This document shows positions 40,797-48,635 of a DNA stretch of 64,000 bases, in pieces; position 1 is the first letter of the stretch, and every line of letters starts with the position of its first letter. This DNA is from CF-13 sp035279665 (GTDB taxonomy: Bacteria > Chloroflexota > Dormibacteria > CF-121): the NCBI GenBank assembly GCA_035279665.1, contig DATEHI010000152.1, positions 1-64,000 on the forward strand, read 5' to 3'. Both the position numbers and the translations under genes were made by a program. The notes under the pieces were generated by a model. It had not been told where the DNA came from. It worked only from the letters and a program-made list of their open reading frames with translations, and did not search any database.

Positions 40797-42665
40797 TTAT
40801 TCGCCGGCGGCCTGCTCCCACTCCTGGTAGAGCGCTCGCAGGCGGCGGGACGCGTCCTCATGTGCCGCTGCCAGCTCCGCAACCCGCGCCGAGTCGTCAT
40901 ACGTCGAATGGTCAGCCAGCTGCTCCTCGATGCGGCGAACCTCAGTTTCGAGCTCGTCGATGCGGTCCTCGACCGGGTCGACGGCAGCGCCGGAGTTCGC
41001 TGTCGCGCGGGCCGTGCCGGGTGTGATCGCACGACCGGATTTGCGCGGCTCGGGCGCGACGACCGGGCGCGACGCCCGCTGCCGGCGGCGGTCGAGGTCG
41101 CCGTAGTTGCCGAGGTGCATGGTCACCGCGCCGTCCTCGACCGTCCAGAGCCGCGTCGCGATCGCATCGATGAAGTAGCGGTCGTGCGAGACGAAGACGA
41201 TGGTCCCTTCGAAGTTCTGTAGGGCCTCCTCGAGCATCTCCTGGGCCGGGATGTCGAGGTGGTTGGTGGGTTCATCGAGGAGCAACAAGCCGGCGTCGTC
41301 GAGCATCAATTTCGCCAGCGCCACGCGGCTCTTCTCCCCGCCGCTCAGCGACCGAATCGTCTTGAAGGCGTCATCGCCGTGGAAGAGCAAGCGGCCGAGA
41401 AACGTACGCAATGTTTCCTCCGGCAGACCGAAGGCATCCTGCAGCTCGGTCAGCACCGTTTTGTTGGGATCGAGATCGGCGAGGTGCTGGTCGTAGTAGC
41501 GCATGGCAACGCGCGGGCCCATCTTGACGCGGCCTGAAAGCGGGCGAAGCTCGCCCAGGAGCGCCTTCAGCAGGCTCGTCTTTCCGGAGCCGTTCGGGCC
41601 GACGATCGCAACCCGTTCGCCGGCGTTGATGGTAAAAGCCGGCATGGTCAGCAACTCGCGCTTGCCGTATCCGAGCCGGAGCCCGTCGCTTTGAAAGATG
41701 AGGTCGCTTGTCACCGAGGCCTTCAGCCGGATCCGGATCTGCTGATCGTCGGCGGGAGGCGCGACCCTGGCCAGGCGGTCGAGCCTGGTCTGCCGGCCGC
41801 GCGCCTCGCGCGCGCGCTGCCCGGCTTTGTAACGGCGGATGAACTCCTCGGTGCGGGCGATGTATTCCTGCTGGGCCTCGAATTCTTTCTGTCGCAGGGC
41901 GCGGCGCTCGCGGCGCAACCGGACGTACTGGCGGTAATTCCCGGGGTACCACTCGCCCGAGCCGGCCTGGAGCTCCAGGATGTCGTCGGCGGTGTGTTCG
42001 AGGAACCGCCGGTCATGGGAGACGATCAGCATGCCGGCCCGGGAGAGCCGAAGAAAACCCTCCAACCACTCGATCGCTTCCAGGTCGAGGTGATTGGTGG
42101 GCTCGTCGAGCAGCAGCAGGTCGGCGTCCTGCAGAAGGAGCTTGGCGAGCGCCAGTCGGCGGCGCTGTCCGCCGCTGAGCGCGCTGGGGGCGAGTTCCTG
42201 GTCGGCTTCGGTCAGCCCGACACCGTGGAGGACTTCGGCGACCCGGTTGTCGTAGGCATAGCCGTCGAGCCGCTCGTACTCGTGTTGGACCTCGCCGTAG
42301 TCCTCGACGAGGACCGCCTGCTCCGCTCCGCTCGCTCCTGCCATGGCGGCTTCCAGCCCCTCCAGCCGTGCGCGCAGGTTGAGGATGTCGGGCCGGCTGT
42401 GTAGCGCGTCGGCGTACACACTCTCATGCGGACCGGCTTCCAGCTCCTGCGCCAGATAGGCCGTCCGGGCTCGGGGTGTCAGGGTCAACGATCCGGCCGA
42501 GAAAAGGAGGTCGCCGGAGATCGCTTTCAGCAAGCTGGACTTCCCGCTGCCGTTGGCGCCCACGATCCCAAGGCGCTGCCGTGGCTCGACCTGAAAGGTC
42601 AGATCGCTCAGCACCTCGGTGGCCCCATACATCAGTTTGAGCCGGTCGACGCGCAGCAGTGGCAT
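40797..42665 (-). CDS. ABC-F family ATPase (ribosome-associated)
   Basis: 622 aa with two ABC domains: Walker A GANGSGKSS and GPNGSGKTS, signatures SALSGGQRRRLA and RSLSGGEKSRVA, and Walker B LLLLDEPTNHLD in both. The interdomain linker (about 230-330) is Arg-rich (RRYKAGQRAREARGRQTRLD). The C-terminus is a coiled coil (EDRIDELETEVRRIEEQLAD). There are no membrane helices. ABC-F proteins act on the ribosome in translation control or antibiotic protection; the subtype looks Uup-like. Confidence 0.93.
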   Translation of the reverse strand: MPLLRVDRLKLMYGATEVLSDLTFQVEPRQRLGIVGANGSGKSSLLKAISGDLLFSAGSLTLTPRARTAYLAQELEAGPHESVYADALHSRPDILNLRARLEGLEAAMAGASGAEQAVLVEDYGEVQHEYERLDGYAYDNRVAEVLHGVGLTEADQELAPSALSGGQRRRLALAKLLLQDADLLLLDEPTNHLDLEAIEWLEGFLRLSRAGMLIVSHDRRFLEHTADDILELQAGSGEWYPGNYRQYVRLRRERRALRQKEFEAQQEYIARTEEFIRRYKAGQRAREARGRQTRLDRLARVAPPADDQQIRIRLKASVTSDLIFQSDGLRLGYGKRELLTMPAFTINAGERVAIVGPNGSGKTSLLKALLGELRPLSGRVKMGPRVAMRYYDQHLADLDPNKTVLTELQDAFGLPEETLRTFLGRLLFHGDDAFKTIRSLSGGEKSRVALAKLMLDDAGLLLLDEPTNHLDIPAQEMLEEALQNFEGTIVFVSHDRYFIDAIATRLWTVEDGAVTMHLGNYGDLDRRRQRASRPVVAPEPRKSGRAITPGTARATANSGAAVDPVEDRIDELETEVRRIEEQLADHSTYDDSARVAELAAAHEDASRRLRALYQEWEQAAGE

Positions 42666-42836
42666 GTCACGGAAAGTCTACGGCTGAGTTGGCAGACATC
42701 GGCAAGGGATATCTCGCCGCCCTTTCCACACCGGGGGCGGCTATAAAACTGGTCCAATTTGTGGGAATAAACCCGGGACCGATTCGGTTTGCGAGCGTGT
42801 ACGGCATTTCCACCGCAATGAAATGAGGGTTCGTTG

Positions 42837-43217
42837 ATGCCAGGATTGCTCGCTCAGACCAACGCCTATATCCGTGACGCCGAGCAGCAGTACCGTGATC
42901 TCAAGGCGCGCCAGGATCAGGTTCGCCGTCCCATCCTGCTGATCGACCGGCTGCTCCAGGAGCTCGAAGAGATGAACCTCAAGGGGATGAAGCGCGTCCC
43001 CACGTCCTACGAGCTGCGGCTAGAGGAGATCCTGACCCTGGTCAGCCCGATCGCTTCGATGCCGGACCAGGTGGCCAACATCAAGGTCAAAGTGGGGATC
43101 ACCAAGCTGATGGACGCCCTGTTCGCGGTGGAAGAGGTGCTCTTCAGCGAGCGCAACGGGACTCCCGTCGAGCCGGAGGCCGAGACCTTCGACGGCGGGC
43201 TCTTTACCGCCGCGTAA
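42837..43217 (+). CDS. Helical/coiled-coil protein, unknown function
   Basis: 126 aa from ATG 42837, seven bases after GAGGG; the preceding TTG is not used. The sequence is almost all helical: AQTNAYIRDAEQQYRDLKAR, LLIDRLLQELEEMNLKGM, LRLEEILTLVSPI. No membrane segment or catalytic motif is visible. It lies 45 bases before the MgtC-like gene and divergent from the ABC-F gene. Confidence 0.7.
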   Translation: MPGLLAQTNAYIRDAEQQYRDLKARQDQVRRPILLIDRLLQELEEMNLKGMKRVPTSYELRLEEILTLVSPIASMPDQVANIKVKVGITKLMDALFAVEEVLFSERNGTPVEPEAETFDGGLFTAA

Positions 43218-43262
43218 CCACTTTTCGTCACGGCGACCCCGGCGCGGCGGTACCATAGCGCC

Positions 43263-43943
43263 GTGCCAAATGAGTTCGATCTCATGCTGCGCCTGCTGGT
43301 GGCGCTGGTTCTGGGCGCCATCGTCGGGCTGGAACGCGAGCGGCAGGAGCGGGCGGCCGGGCTCCGGACGGTGACCATGGTGTCGCTGGGATCGGCTCTC
43401 TTTACAATCGTGGGCGCCTATGGGTTCAGCCAGACGGACCCATCACGGGTGGCCGCCCAGATCGTGACCGGTATCGGCTTCCTCGGGGCCGGCACGATCT
43501 TCCTTCGCAAGGACCTGGTCCGCGGGCTGACGACCGCAGCCACGATTTGGGCGGTAGCCGCGATCGGCATGGCGGCCGGGACGGCGCAGTACCTGACCGC
43601 CTTTTTCACCACGCTCCTGATTCTTGCCGTCCTGATGGTGTTGAAGCCGATCGAGAGACGCTTCTTCAAGCGGCCCAACGAGGCCCTGGTCAGCCTGATG
43701 ATTCAGCGCGGCGAGGGTGAGATCGAGAAGGTGCGGGCGGCGCTGGCGGTGATCGGGGCGTTCCCGATGTCGATCCGGATTCACGAGCTCAACGAAAGCG
43801 AGGACCGGGTCGAGCTCGACATCGGGCTGCCCTCCAACAGGACGACCGCCGAGTTGTTGCGCCAGCTCCGCACCATCGAGGGGGCGAAGCAGATCCTCAT
43901 CTCCCGGGAGCTGATCGAGGACCGCGTGCGCGCCGGGAATTGA
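43263..43943 (+). CDS. MgtC/SapB-family membrane protein
   Basis: 226 aa from GTG 43263. Conserved MgtC core: LLVALVLGAIVGLERERQER, GLRTVTMVSLGSALF, RVAAQIVTGIGFLGAGTIFL, GLTTAATIWAVAAIGMAAG. The C-terminal 85 residues form a soluble ACT-like domain. Family members are linked to magnesium homeostasis and ATP synthase control, but function varies. The TGA stop overlaps the extended -10 element of the next mini-transcript. Confidence 0.9.
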   Translation: MPNEFDLMLRLLVALVLGAIVGLERERQERAAGLRTVTMVSLGSALFTIVGAYGFSQTDPSRVAAQIVTGIGFLGAGTIFLRKDLVRGLTTAATIWAVAAIGMAAGTAQYLTAFFTTLLILAVLMVLKPIERRFFKRPNEALVSLMIQRGEGEIEKVRAALAVIGAFPMSIRIHELNESEDRVELDIGLPSNRTTAELLRQLRTIEGAKQILISRELIEDRVRAGN

Positions 43944-43949
43944 TACAAT
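43941..43949 (+). promoter_or_regulatory. Extended -10 promoter of a mini-transcript
   Basis: TGATACAAT combines the TGN extension with a TACAAT -10 hexamer; no good -35 is present, which is normal for extended -10 promoters. The predicted start is about 43956, followed by a strong ribosome site, an 11-codon ORF and an intrinsic terminator. Confidence 0.55.
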
Positions 43950-43978
43950 GGCCGCCTAAGTAATGGGAGGTGGTGCCC

Positions 43979-44014
43979 ATGGCATTAGTTGATTTAAGTG
44001 AGAGCGGCGGGTAA
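43979..44014 (+). CDS. Putative 11-residue peptide MALVDLSESGG
   Basis: ATG 43979 follows GGGAGGTGG at ideal spacing. The frame has 11 codons ending Gly-Gly before TAA, and the stop sits in the loop of the terminator at 44001-44035. The downstream genes are convergent, so it is not an attenuator for them. It may be a tiny protein or a translated small RNA. The strong promoter-like, ribosome and terminator signals argue that it is expressed; no known family. Confidence 0.45.
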   Translation: MALVDLSESGG

Positions 44015-44035
44015 CACCGCCGCTCTTTCTTTTTT
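44001..44035 (+). terminator. Intrinsic terminator of the mini-transcript
   Basis: AGAGCGGCGG and CCGCCGCTCT pair perfectly around a six-base loop, followed by TTCTTTTTT. It is the clearest Rho-independent terminator in the window and would also stop read-through from the MgtC gene. Confidence 0.9.
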
Positions 44036-44038
44036 GGA

Positions 44039-44824
44039 CTATCGGCCGAAGACCGGTTTCCGCTTCTCGAGGAAGGCGCGGATCGCCTCGCTCGCGTCTG
44101 GTGTCTTTGCGGCCAGGGCCTGTAGCTGCGACTCGAGCTCCAGCGTCTGTTCCAGGTCGAGCTGGATCGCCCGTTCCATGCCTCGCTTTATCAACGCGTA
44201 CGTCTGGCGCGGGCCCGCCGCGAGTTTGTGGGCTCGTTCCATCGCGGCGGCCATCAGCTGGTCGGGTGGCACAACGGCCGCCACGAGTCCCAGACGGTGG
44301 GCTTCGTCGGCGCTCATGGGATCACCCGTGATCGCCAGCTCGGTGGCCTTGCTCAAGCCGAGCATCCGCGTCAGGAAGAAGAGGCTGCCGGCGTCAGGCA
44401 CGAGGCCGACCCGGACGAACACCACGATCAACTGCGTGCCGCTGGCGGCCAGCCGTAGGTCGCAGGCCAGCGCCAGGCTCAAGCCCGCGCCGGCGGCGGT
44501 GCCGTTCAGGGCGGCAATCACCGGTTTCGGACAGGCGCGGATAGCGCGGATCATCGGCGCGTAATTCGTTCGGAGGTCGGCGCCCAGATCGCTGTCGCCG
44601 GCCTCGTATCGCGCGCTCACCTCCTTGAGGTCGGCGCCCGCGCAAAAGGCCCGCCCGGCTCCCGTGAGAACGATGGCCCCCACCTCAGCGTCACGCCCGG
44701 CGGCATCGATGGCGGTGCGCAGCGCCTGGGTCGTCTCACGGTTGAGCGCGTTGAGCGCCTCCGGCCGGTTGATGGTCAGACTCAGCACGGCGTCGTCACG
44801 GGAGCTGAGAAGAACGTCGCTCAT
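44039..44824 (-). CDS. Enoyl-CoA hydratase/isomerase family protein (PaaG-like)
   Basis: 261 aa from ATG 44824, overlapping the upstream hydratase stop (ATGA). Crotonase fold: LTINRPEALNALN, GAGRAFCAGADLKEV with the oxyanion-hole segment, GTAAGAGLSLALACDL and VGLVPDAGSLFFLTRMLG. The first crotonase catalytic Glu is absent and an Asp is present at VPDAG, as in PaaG/isomerase-type members. Expected to isomerise or hydrate an enoyl-CoA. It is paired with a classical hydratase. Confidence 0.9.
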   Translation of the reverse strand: MSDVLLSSRDDAVLSLTINRPEALNALNRETTQALRTAIDAAGRDAEVGAIVLTGAGRAFCAGADLKEVSARYEAGDSDLGADLRTNYAPMIRAIRACPKPVIAALNGTAAGAGLSLALACDLRLAASGTQLIVVFVRVGLVPDAGSLFFLTRMLGLSKATELAITGDPMSADEAHRLGLVAAVVPPDQLMAAAMERAHKLAAGPRQTYALIKRGMERAIQLDLEQTLELESQLQALAAKTPDASEAIRAFLEKRKPVFGR

Positions 44825-45594
44825 CGCCCGGTGAACTGGCCCGGGCGCTTTTCGAGAAACGCCTTCATCCCCTCGCGTTTGTCCTCCGACGCAAACAAGA
44901 GGTAGAAGAGCTTGCGCTCGAACTCGAGCCCCGGTGTAAGTCCGACCTCCATCGCGTGATTGACGGCCTCCTTCCCGAGGCGAACCGCCAGCGGCGGGCG
45001 GGTAGCGATCAGCTGTGCCAGGCGCTTGGCTTCTTCGAGCTGTGCGCCGGCCGGCACGACGCGATTTACCAGGCCCATCCGCTCGGCGTCGACCGCGCGG
45101 ACCGGGTCGCCGGTGAGCACCGCCTCCATGGCGCGGACCTTGCCCGCGGTTCGGGCCCACCGTTGCGTACCCCCGGCTCCGGGAATGATCCCGATCTTCA
45201 CCTCGGGCTGGCCGAACTGGGCCATCTCTGAGGCCACCACCAGGTCGCACATCAGCGCCAGCTCGCAGCCACCGCCGAGTGCGTAGCCACCGACTGCGGC
45301 GATCACCGGTTTATGGATCGCCCGAAAGCGTGCCCAGCGCGCGAAATTGTCATCTCGCAGGGCGTCGATCGCGCTTGCCCCGGCCATCTGTCCGATGTCG
45401 GCACCAGCCGCGAAGGCGCGCTCATCGCCGGTGAGCACCATGCAGCGGATCGCGTCGTCGCGGTCGAAGCTCTCCAGCGCGTCCACCAGCTCGGCAATGG
45501 TCTGATGGTTGAGCGCGTTGCGGACCTGGGGCCGGTGGATGGTGACGACGCCGACCGCGCCATCCACCTCGGTGAGGACGAATTCGTACGGCAT
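44821..45594 (-). CDS. Enoyl-CoA hydratase (PaaF/crotonase type)
   Basis: 257 aa from ATG 45594, which has GGGAGGGAG just upstream. Crotonase motifs: VTIHRPQVRNALN, FAAGADIGQM, ALGGGCELALMCDL with the first catalytic Glu, and GQPEVKIGIIPGAGGTQRW with the second. It hydrates trans-2-enoyl-CoA in fatty acid or phenylacetate-type degradation. No other paa genes are nearby, so the pathway is not assigned. Confidence 0.92.
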   Translation of the reverse strand: MPYEFVLTEVDGAVGVVTIHRPQVRNALNHQTIAELVDALESFDRDDAIRCMVLTGDERAFAAGADIGQMAGASAIDALRDDNFARWARFRAIHKPVIAAVGGYALGGGCELALMCDLVVASEMAQFGQPEVKIGIIPGAGGTQRWARTAGKVRAMEAVLTGDPVRAVDAERMGLVNRVVPAGAQLEEAKRLAQLIATRPPLAVRLGKEAVNHAMEVGLTPGLEFERKLFYLLFASEDKREGMKAFLEKRPGQFTGR

Positions 45595-45673
45595 CACTCC
45601 CTCCCTGCCGGCCAAGTCTAGCCAGCCGCCCGGGCACCGCGCCAGCCGACGGCCGGATTGACGTTATAACCTC

Positions 45674-46249
45674 GTGAAACGGCTCGCCCTGGTGCTCGCG
45701 CCAGTAGTCGCCACGCTGATCCTTCCCCTGACGGCGGTGGCGGATGACCAGCCGTTCAAGACCGTCGTCGACGGCATCGTGCCAAAGACGGCGGGCCTCA
45801 CGATCCAGGGAACGACCGGTGGGTGCGACCTCCTGCTGCAAAACCAGACCGGCCAGGACGTGATCCTGCTGGACATGAGCAAGCCGCCCAAGCCATTCCG
45901 CTTCGCCGCCCAGCCCAAGGCCGCCACCCCCCGGCCCCCGATCCCGGTTCATCTGCCGGCCGCGGGGGTATGGCCCTGTGCGAGCCTTCCCCCGGTCAAT
46001 GAAGACCAGCAATGGAACCACGCCGAGGCCACGGTTGGCACCTGGAGCATCACCGGCACCGTCGGGGCGCTCAGCTTCAAGCTGACGGCGCGGACGGTCT
46101 ACGATCCGGCCCTCGACCCGCCATCCGACTGGACGCTGTACCTGCGCTATGGCGTGGGGGCCGCGGTCGCCGGCAGTATTCTCATCGGCGTTCCATACCT
46201 GTTCCAACGGCGGCGCGAGATCCTCGGCAACAGCAAGAAAGCCTCCTGA
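45674..46249 (+). CDS. Exported, C-terminally anchored protein, unknown function
   Basis: 191 aa from GTG 45674. A signal peptide (KRLALVLAPVVATLILPLTAVA) is followed by an extracytoplasmic beta-rich domain of about 120 residues (GGCDLLLQNQTGQDVILLDM). A C-terminal membrane helix (YGVGAAVAGSILIGVPYLF) and a basic cytoplasmic tail (QRRREILGNSKK) complete it. No family recognised. Confidence 0.65.
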   Translation: MKRLALVLAPVVATLILPLTAVADDQPFKTVVDGIVPKTAGLTIQGTTGGCDLLLQNQTGQDVILLDMSKPPKPFRFAAQPKAATPRPPIPVHLPAAGVWPCASLPPVNEDQQWNHAEATVGTWSITGTVGALSFKLTARTVYDPALDPPSDWTLYLRYGVGAAVAGSILIGVPYLFQRRREILGNSKKAS

Positions 46250-46271
46250 CGAAAGTCGCGAAACTTGGCTC

Positions 46272-46300
46272 TGGACGGAGCCGCACCCTACCCATATAAT
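46272..46300 (+). promoter_or_regulatory. Sigma-70-type promoter for the DUF5658-like gene
   Basis: TGGACG (46272-46277) and a perfect TATAAT (46295-46300) are spaced 17 bases. The predicted start is about 46307, giving an 87-base leader that contains the hairpin at 46325-46377. Confidence 0.65.
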
Positions 46301-46324
46301 CCGGGCAGTCTTTCATAGGAGGGA

Positions 46325-46377
46325 AGCCGCCGAACTCAGAAAGCGTCAACGTGGACGTTGCTTTTCTGATAGCGGCT
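46325..46377 (+). promoter_or_regulatory. Extended leader hairpin between a ribosome site and the DUF5658-like start
   Basis: Three nested helices are visible: AGCCGC/GCGGCT outer, TCAGAAAGC/GCTTTTCTGA middle (one bulge), and AACGT/ACGTT inner with a GG tip. A strong AGGAGGG lies directly before it at 46316-46322, while the ATG at 46394 has no other good ribosome site. The fold would bring the two closer together. Confidence 0.5.
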
Positions 46378-46393
46378 GTGTAGAGTCGGTCCA

Positions 46394-46756
46394 ATGATTG
46401 CGGAAGCGGGAGCATCCGTCGTACGCCGGGTCAGGGCCATCGGGAACAGGGACGTCTCTACCGGGAAGAAGGCCTTCATCCTCATCGGGTTTTGCACCGC
46501 CCAGCTCCTCGACGTCACGACCACCCACATCGGCCTCTCGCAGGGTCGGCAGGAGCTGAACGGTGTCGCCGCCTGGATCATCCAGAACAATGGGGAGCTG
46601 GCGGTCTATGCCCTCAAATTGTCGCTGGTCGCGGGGCTCGTCGCCTTCCTGCTGATGTTCGGGCGCCGCCGGGCCGGGATCTGGAATGCCTACCTGGTCG
46701 CCGCCTGGATCACCACGTTTGCCGTGGTCAACAACCTCTACAGAATCTTGACGTAA
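46394..46756 (+). CDS. DUF5658-like small membrane protein
   Basis: 120 aa with three hydrophobic segments (AFILIGFCTAQLLDVTTTHI, VYALKLSLVAGLVAFLLMFG, NAYLVAAWITTFAVVNNLY). The pattern AQLLD-x-TTTH-x-GL followed by QELN-x-xAA-x-II is typical of DUF5658 membrane proteins, whose function is unknown. The gene has a structured leader. Confidence 0.7.
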   Translation: MIAEAGASVVRRVRAIGNRDVSTGKKAFILIGFCTAQLLDVTTTHIGLSQGRQELNGVAAWIIQNNGELAVYALKLSLVAGLVAFLLMFGRRRAGIWNAYLVAAWITTFAVVNNLYRILT

Positions 46757-46800
46757 CAGCGCACGTGCGGCGGCGGCGGGAAGGCCGCTAAGACTAAATT

Positions 46801-47259
46801 GTGCACGTGGCCCTGGCGGCAACAACGTTTGGCCAGTTCTTGACGCCCGTCTTTTTCTATGTCGTGATCGCGGCCTATATGGCCTTCGTGCTCGCCTCGG
46901 CCTGGCAGTTCTCGCGCCGGCTGGAACCGGGCCGCATCATGCGTGCCATCAACCTGACGCTGGTCCCGCTTGGTGTGCTGGTCGCGCTGGTTGGGGTGCT
47001 GGCCGCCAGTTTCAACGCCTTCGCGCAGCAAGAGGGGACGCCGAGCACGAACTGGGCGATCGTGATGGTGGCGCTCGGCCTGGGTGGGGCGTCATTGCTA
47101 CTGGCGGTTGAAGGCTTCGTCCTGCGGGGCCGAGTCCGCTCGTCGAACGAGGACCGGCGCGCCATCGGGCTGCGCAGCCTCAGCCTGATCGCCACCACGG
47201 TCCCACTGGTGGTCCTGGGCACGCTCTTCCTCGCGATCGCGCTGCGCCTTCCTGTTTGA
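46801..47259 (+). CDS. Four-helix integral membrane protein, unknown function
   Basis: 152 aa from GTG 46801. Four hydrophobic segments: FFYVVIAAYMAFVLASAW, LTLVPLGVLVALVGVLAAS, WAIVMVALGLGGASLLLAV, LSLIATTVPLVVLGTLFLAI. No motif assigns function. It lies 44 bases after the DUF5658-like gene and may be cotranscribed. Confidence 0.65.
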   Translation: MHVALAATTFGQFLTPVFFYVVIAAYMAFVLASAWQFSRRLEPGRIMRAINLTLVPLGVLVALVGVLAASFNAFAQQEGTPSTNWAIVMVALGLGGASLLLAVEGFVLRGRVRSSNEDRRAIGLRSLSLIATTVPLVVLGTLFLAIALRLPV

Positions 47260-47285
47260 CCGCGCCGCCGGCATGGTGCGATATA

Positions 47286-47351
47286 CTTGACCGGGCAGAT
47301 CAACTTTTAAGGGGCCCCGCTCCGGTGTGAAAACGCGGGGAGAAGGTCAAG
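47286..47351 (+). promoter_or_regulatory. Structured leader or operator upstream of the Rrf2 gene
   Basis: CTTGACC (47286-47292) pairs with GGTCAAG (47345-47351), enclosing CCCCGC (47315-47320) paired with GCGGGG (47335-47340). The inner stem and the following AGAAGG carry the ribosome site of the Rrf2 gene, so folding would sequester it. A TATACT hexamer at 47282-47287 may be the -10. If so, the outer 5' arm is not transcribed and the outer repeat would be a DNA operator instead. Confidence 0.5.
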
Positions 47352-47355
47352 TGCC

Positions 47356-47820
47356 GTGCGAATGCGCTTTTCGATGAAAACCGAGTACGGCGTGCGCGCC
47401 GTCCTGGAGCTGGCCAGCCATGCCGGCCGGGGTGCGCTCCAGAGTAGCGAGATCGCTCGGCTGCAGGGAATCCCCGGTCCGTTTCTCGACCAGGTGCTGA
47501 TGATCCTCCGGCGTGGCGGCTTCATCACGTCAATGCGCGGGCCGCGTGGCGGGCACGAACTGGCCAGACCGCCAGAGGAGATTCGTCTCGATCAGGTGAT
47601 CGACTGCCTGGAGGGGAATGGCTTAAAGAGCCGCCAGCCCGACGGCGAGCAGAGCGGCGACAGCCGGGTGCTGGGCGTCGTGACGCAACAAGCCGAGCAG
47701 GCGGCGCGCGAGGTGTTCGCCTCGCACACGCTGGCCGACTGCCTTCGCCTGCGCCGGGTCGAGCCGCGCGTCTTCCATGGCATCTTCCACGCGGTGACGG
47801 CCAAGCCGAAGGGCGCCTGA
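47356..47820 (+). CDS. Rrf2-family transcriptional regulator (no Fe-S cysteines)
   Basis: 154 aa from GTG 47356; ATG 47362 is possible. The Rrf2 winged helix is clear: FSMKTEYGVRAVLELASHAG, IARLQGIPGPFLDQVLMILR, GGFITSMRGPRGGHELARPP. The segment where IscR has three Cys ligands reads KSRQPDGEQSGDSRV and has none, so it is a CymR-like rather than Fe-S type regulator. Its TGA overlaps the ATG of the first ThiF-like gene (TGATG). It probably autoregulates a sulfur-related operon. Confidence 0.88.
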   Translation: MRMRFSMKTEYGVRAVLELASHAGRGALQSSEIARLQGIPGPFLDQVLMILRRGGFITSMRGPRGGHELARPPEEIRLDQVIDCLEGNGLKSRQPDGEQSGDSRVLGVVTQQAEQAAREVFASHTLADCLRLRRVEPRVFHGIFHAVTAKPKGA

Positions 47821-48635
47821 TGGCTCAGCGGTCCCTCACGCCCGAGCAGCGCGAGCGCTACGCGCGCCACCTCGCCCTCGCGGAGGTCGGTAAAGAAGGC
47901 CAGCAGCGTTTGCTGCGCGCGCGTGTGCTGATCGTCGGCGTCGGCGCGCTGGGCTCCCCAGTCGCGCTCTACCTGGCGGCGTCCGGCGTCGGCACGATCG
48001 GGCTGGCGGACCATGACCACGTCCGGCTCTCGAACCTTCAGCGACAGATCATCCATTCGATGGAGGGATTGAACCGCTCGAAGGTCGCCGGCGCGGCGCG
48101 GATGGTGAGCGCGCTGAACCCGGATATCCAGGTGGAGACGGTCGAGGAGACCGTCGATGAACGCAACGCGATGGAACTGCTCGCACGCTTCGACGTCATC
48201 GTCGACGGGACGGACTCCTTTCGCGCGCGCTACCTGCTGAGCGACGCGGCCTACTTGCTTCGCAAACCGCTGGTCCACGGCAGCATCTTTCGCATCGAAG
48301 GCCAGGTCACGGTGTTCGTCCCGGGTCGCGGCTGCTATCGCTGCCTCTACCCGGAGCCACCACCGGCGGGAGCCATCGAAGAATCCGAGGATGTTGGCGT
48401 CTTCGCTGTGCTCCCGGGGATCATCGGCACCATCCAGGCAGCCGAGACGATCAAGCTGATCACCGGCGTCGGTGACGGGCTGATCAACCGCGTGCTGCTG
48501 CACGACACCATGGCCATGACCTTCCGCGAAGTTCGCTACCGACGCAACCGCGCCTGCCCGGTTTGCGGCGATCGGCCCACGGTGCGGCGTCTCGTCGATT
48601 ACGCCGCGTTCATCGGCGTGGAGGCCCACTCGTGA
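47820..48635 (+). CDS. E1-like adenylyltransferase (ThiF/MoeB family), copy 1
   Basis: 271 aa. Rossmann motif VLIVGVGALGSPVALYLAAS, acidic-site residues DHDHVRLSNLQRQIIH, and DGTDSFRARYLLSD. Zinc-binding pairs are CYRCLYPE and CPVCGD. Where E. coli MoeB has its Cys187 segment (TCVEAGV), this protein has ESEDVGV, so the Cys is replaced. Expected to adenylate the C-terminal Gly-Gly of a ThiS/MoaD-type sulfur carrier. It overlaps copy 2 by four bases. Confidence 0.9.
   Translation: MAQRSLTPEQRERYARHLALAEVGKEGQQRLLRARVLIVGVGALGSPVALYLAASGVGTIGLADHDHVRLSNLQRQIIHSMEGLNRSKVAGAARMVSALNPDIQVETVEETVDERNAMELLARFDVIVDGTDSFRARYLLSDAAYLLRKPLVHGSIFRIEGQVTVFVPGRGCYRCLYPEPPPAGAIEESEDVGVFAVLPGIIGTIQAAETIKLITGVGDGLINRVLLHDTMAMTFREVRYRRNRACPVCGDRPTVRRLVDYAAFIGVEAHS

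Noticed and set aside
44825..45250. N-terminal extension of the second enoyl-CoA hydratase
   Set aside because: It is the shadow of the upstream hydratase; ATG 44824 with an ATGA overlap gives the standard family length.
47356..47820. IscR-type Fe-S sensor
   Set aside because: The three Cys ligands expected between the winged helix and the dimer helix are absent.
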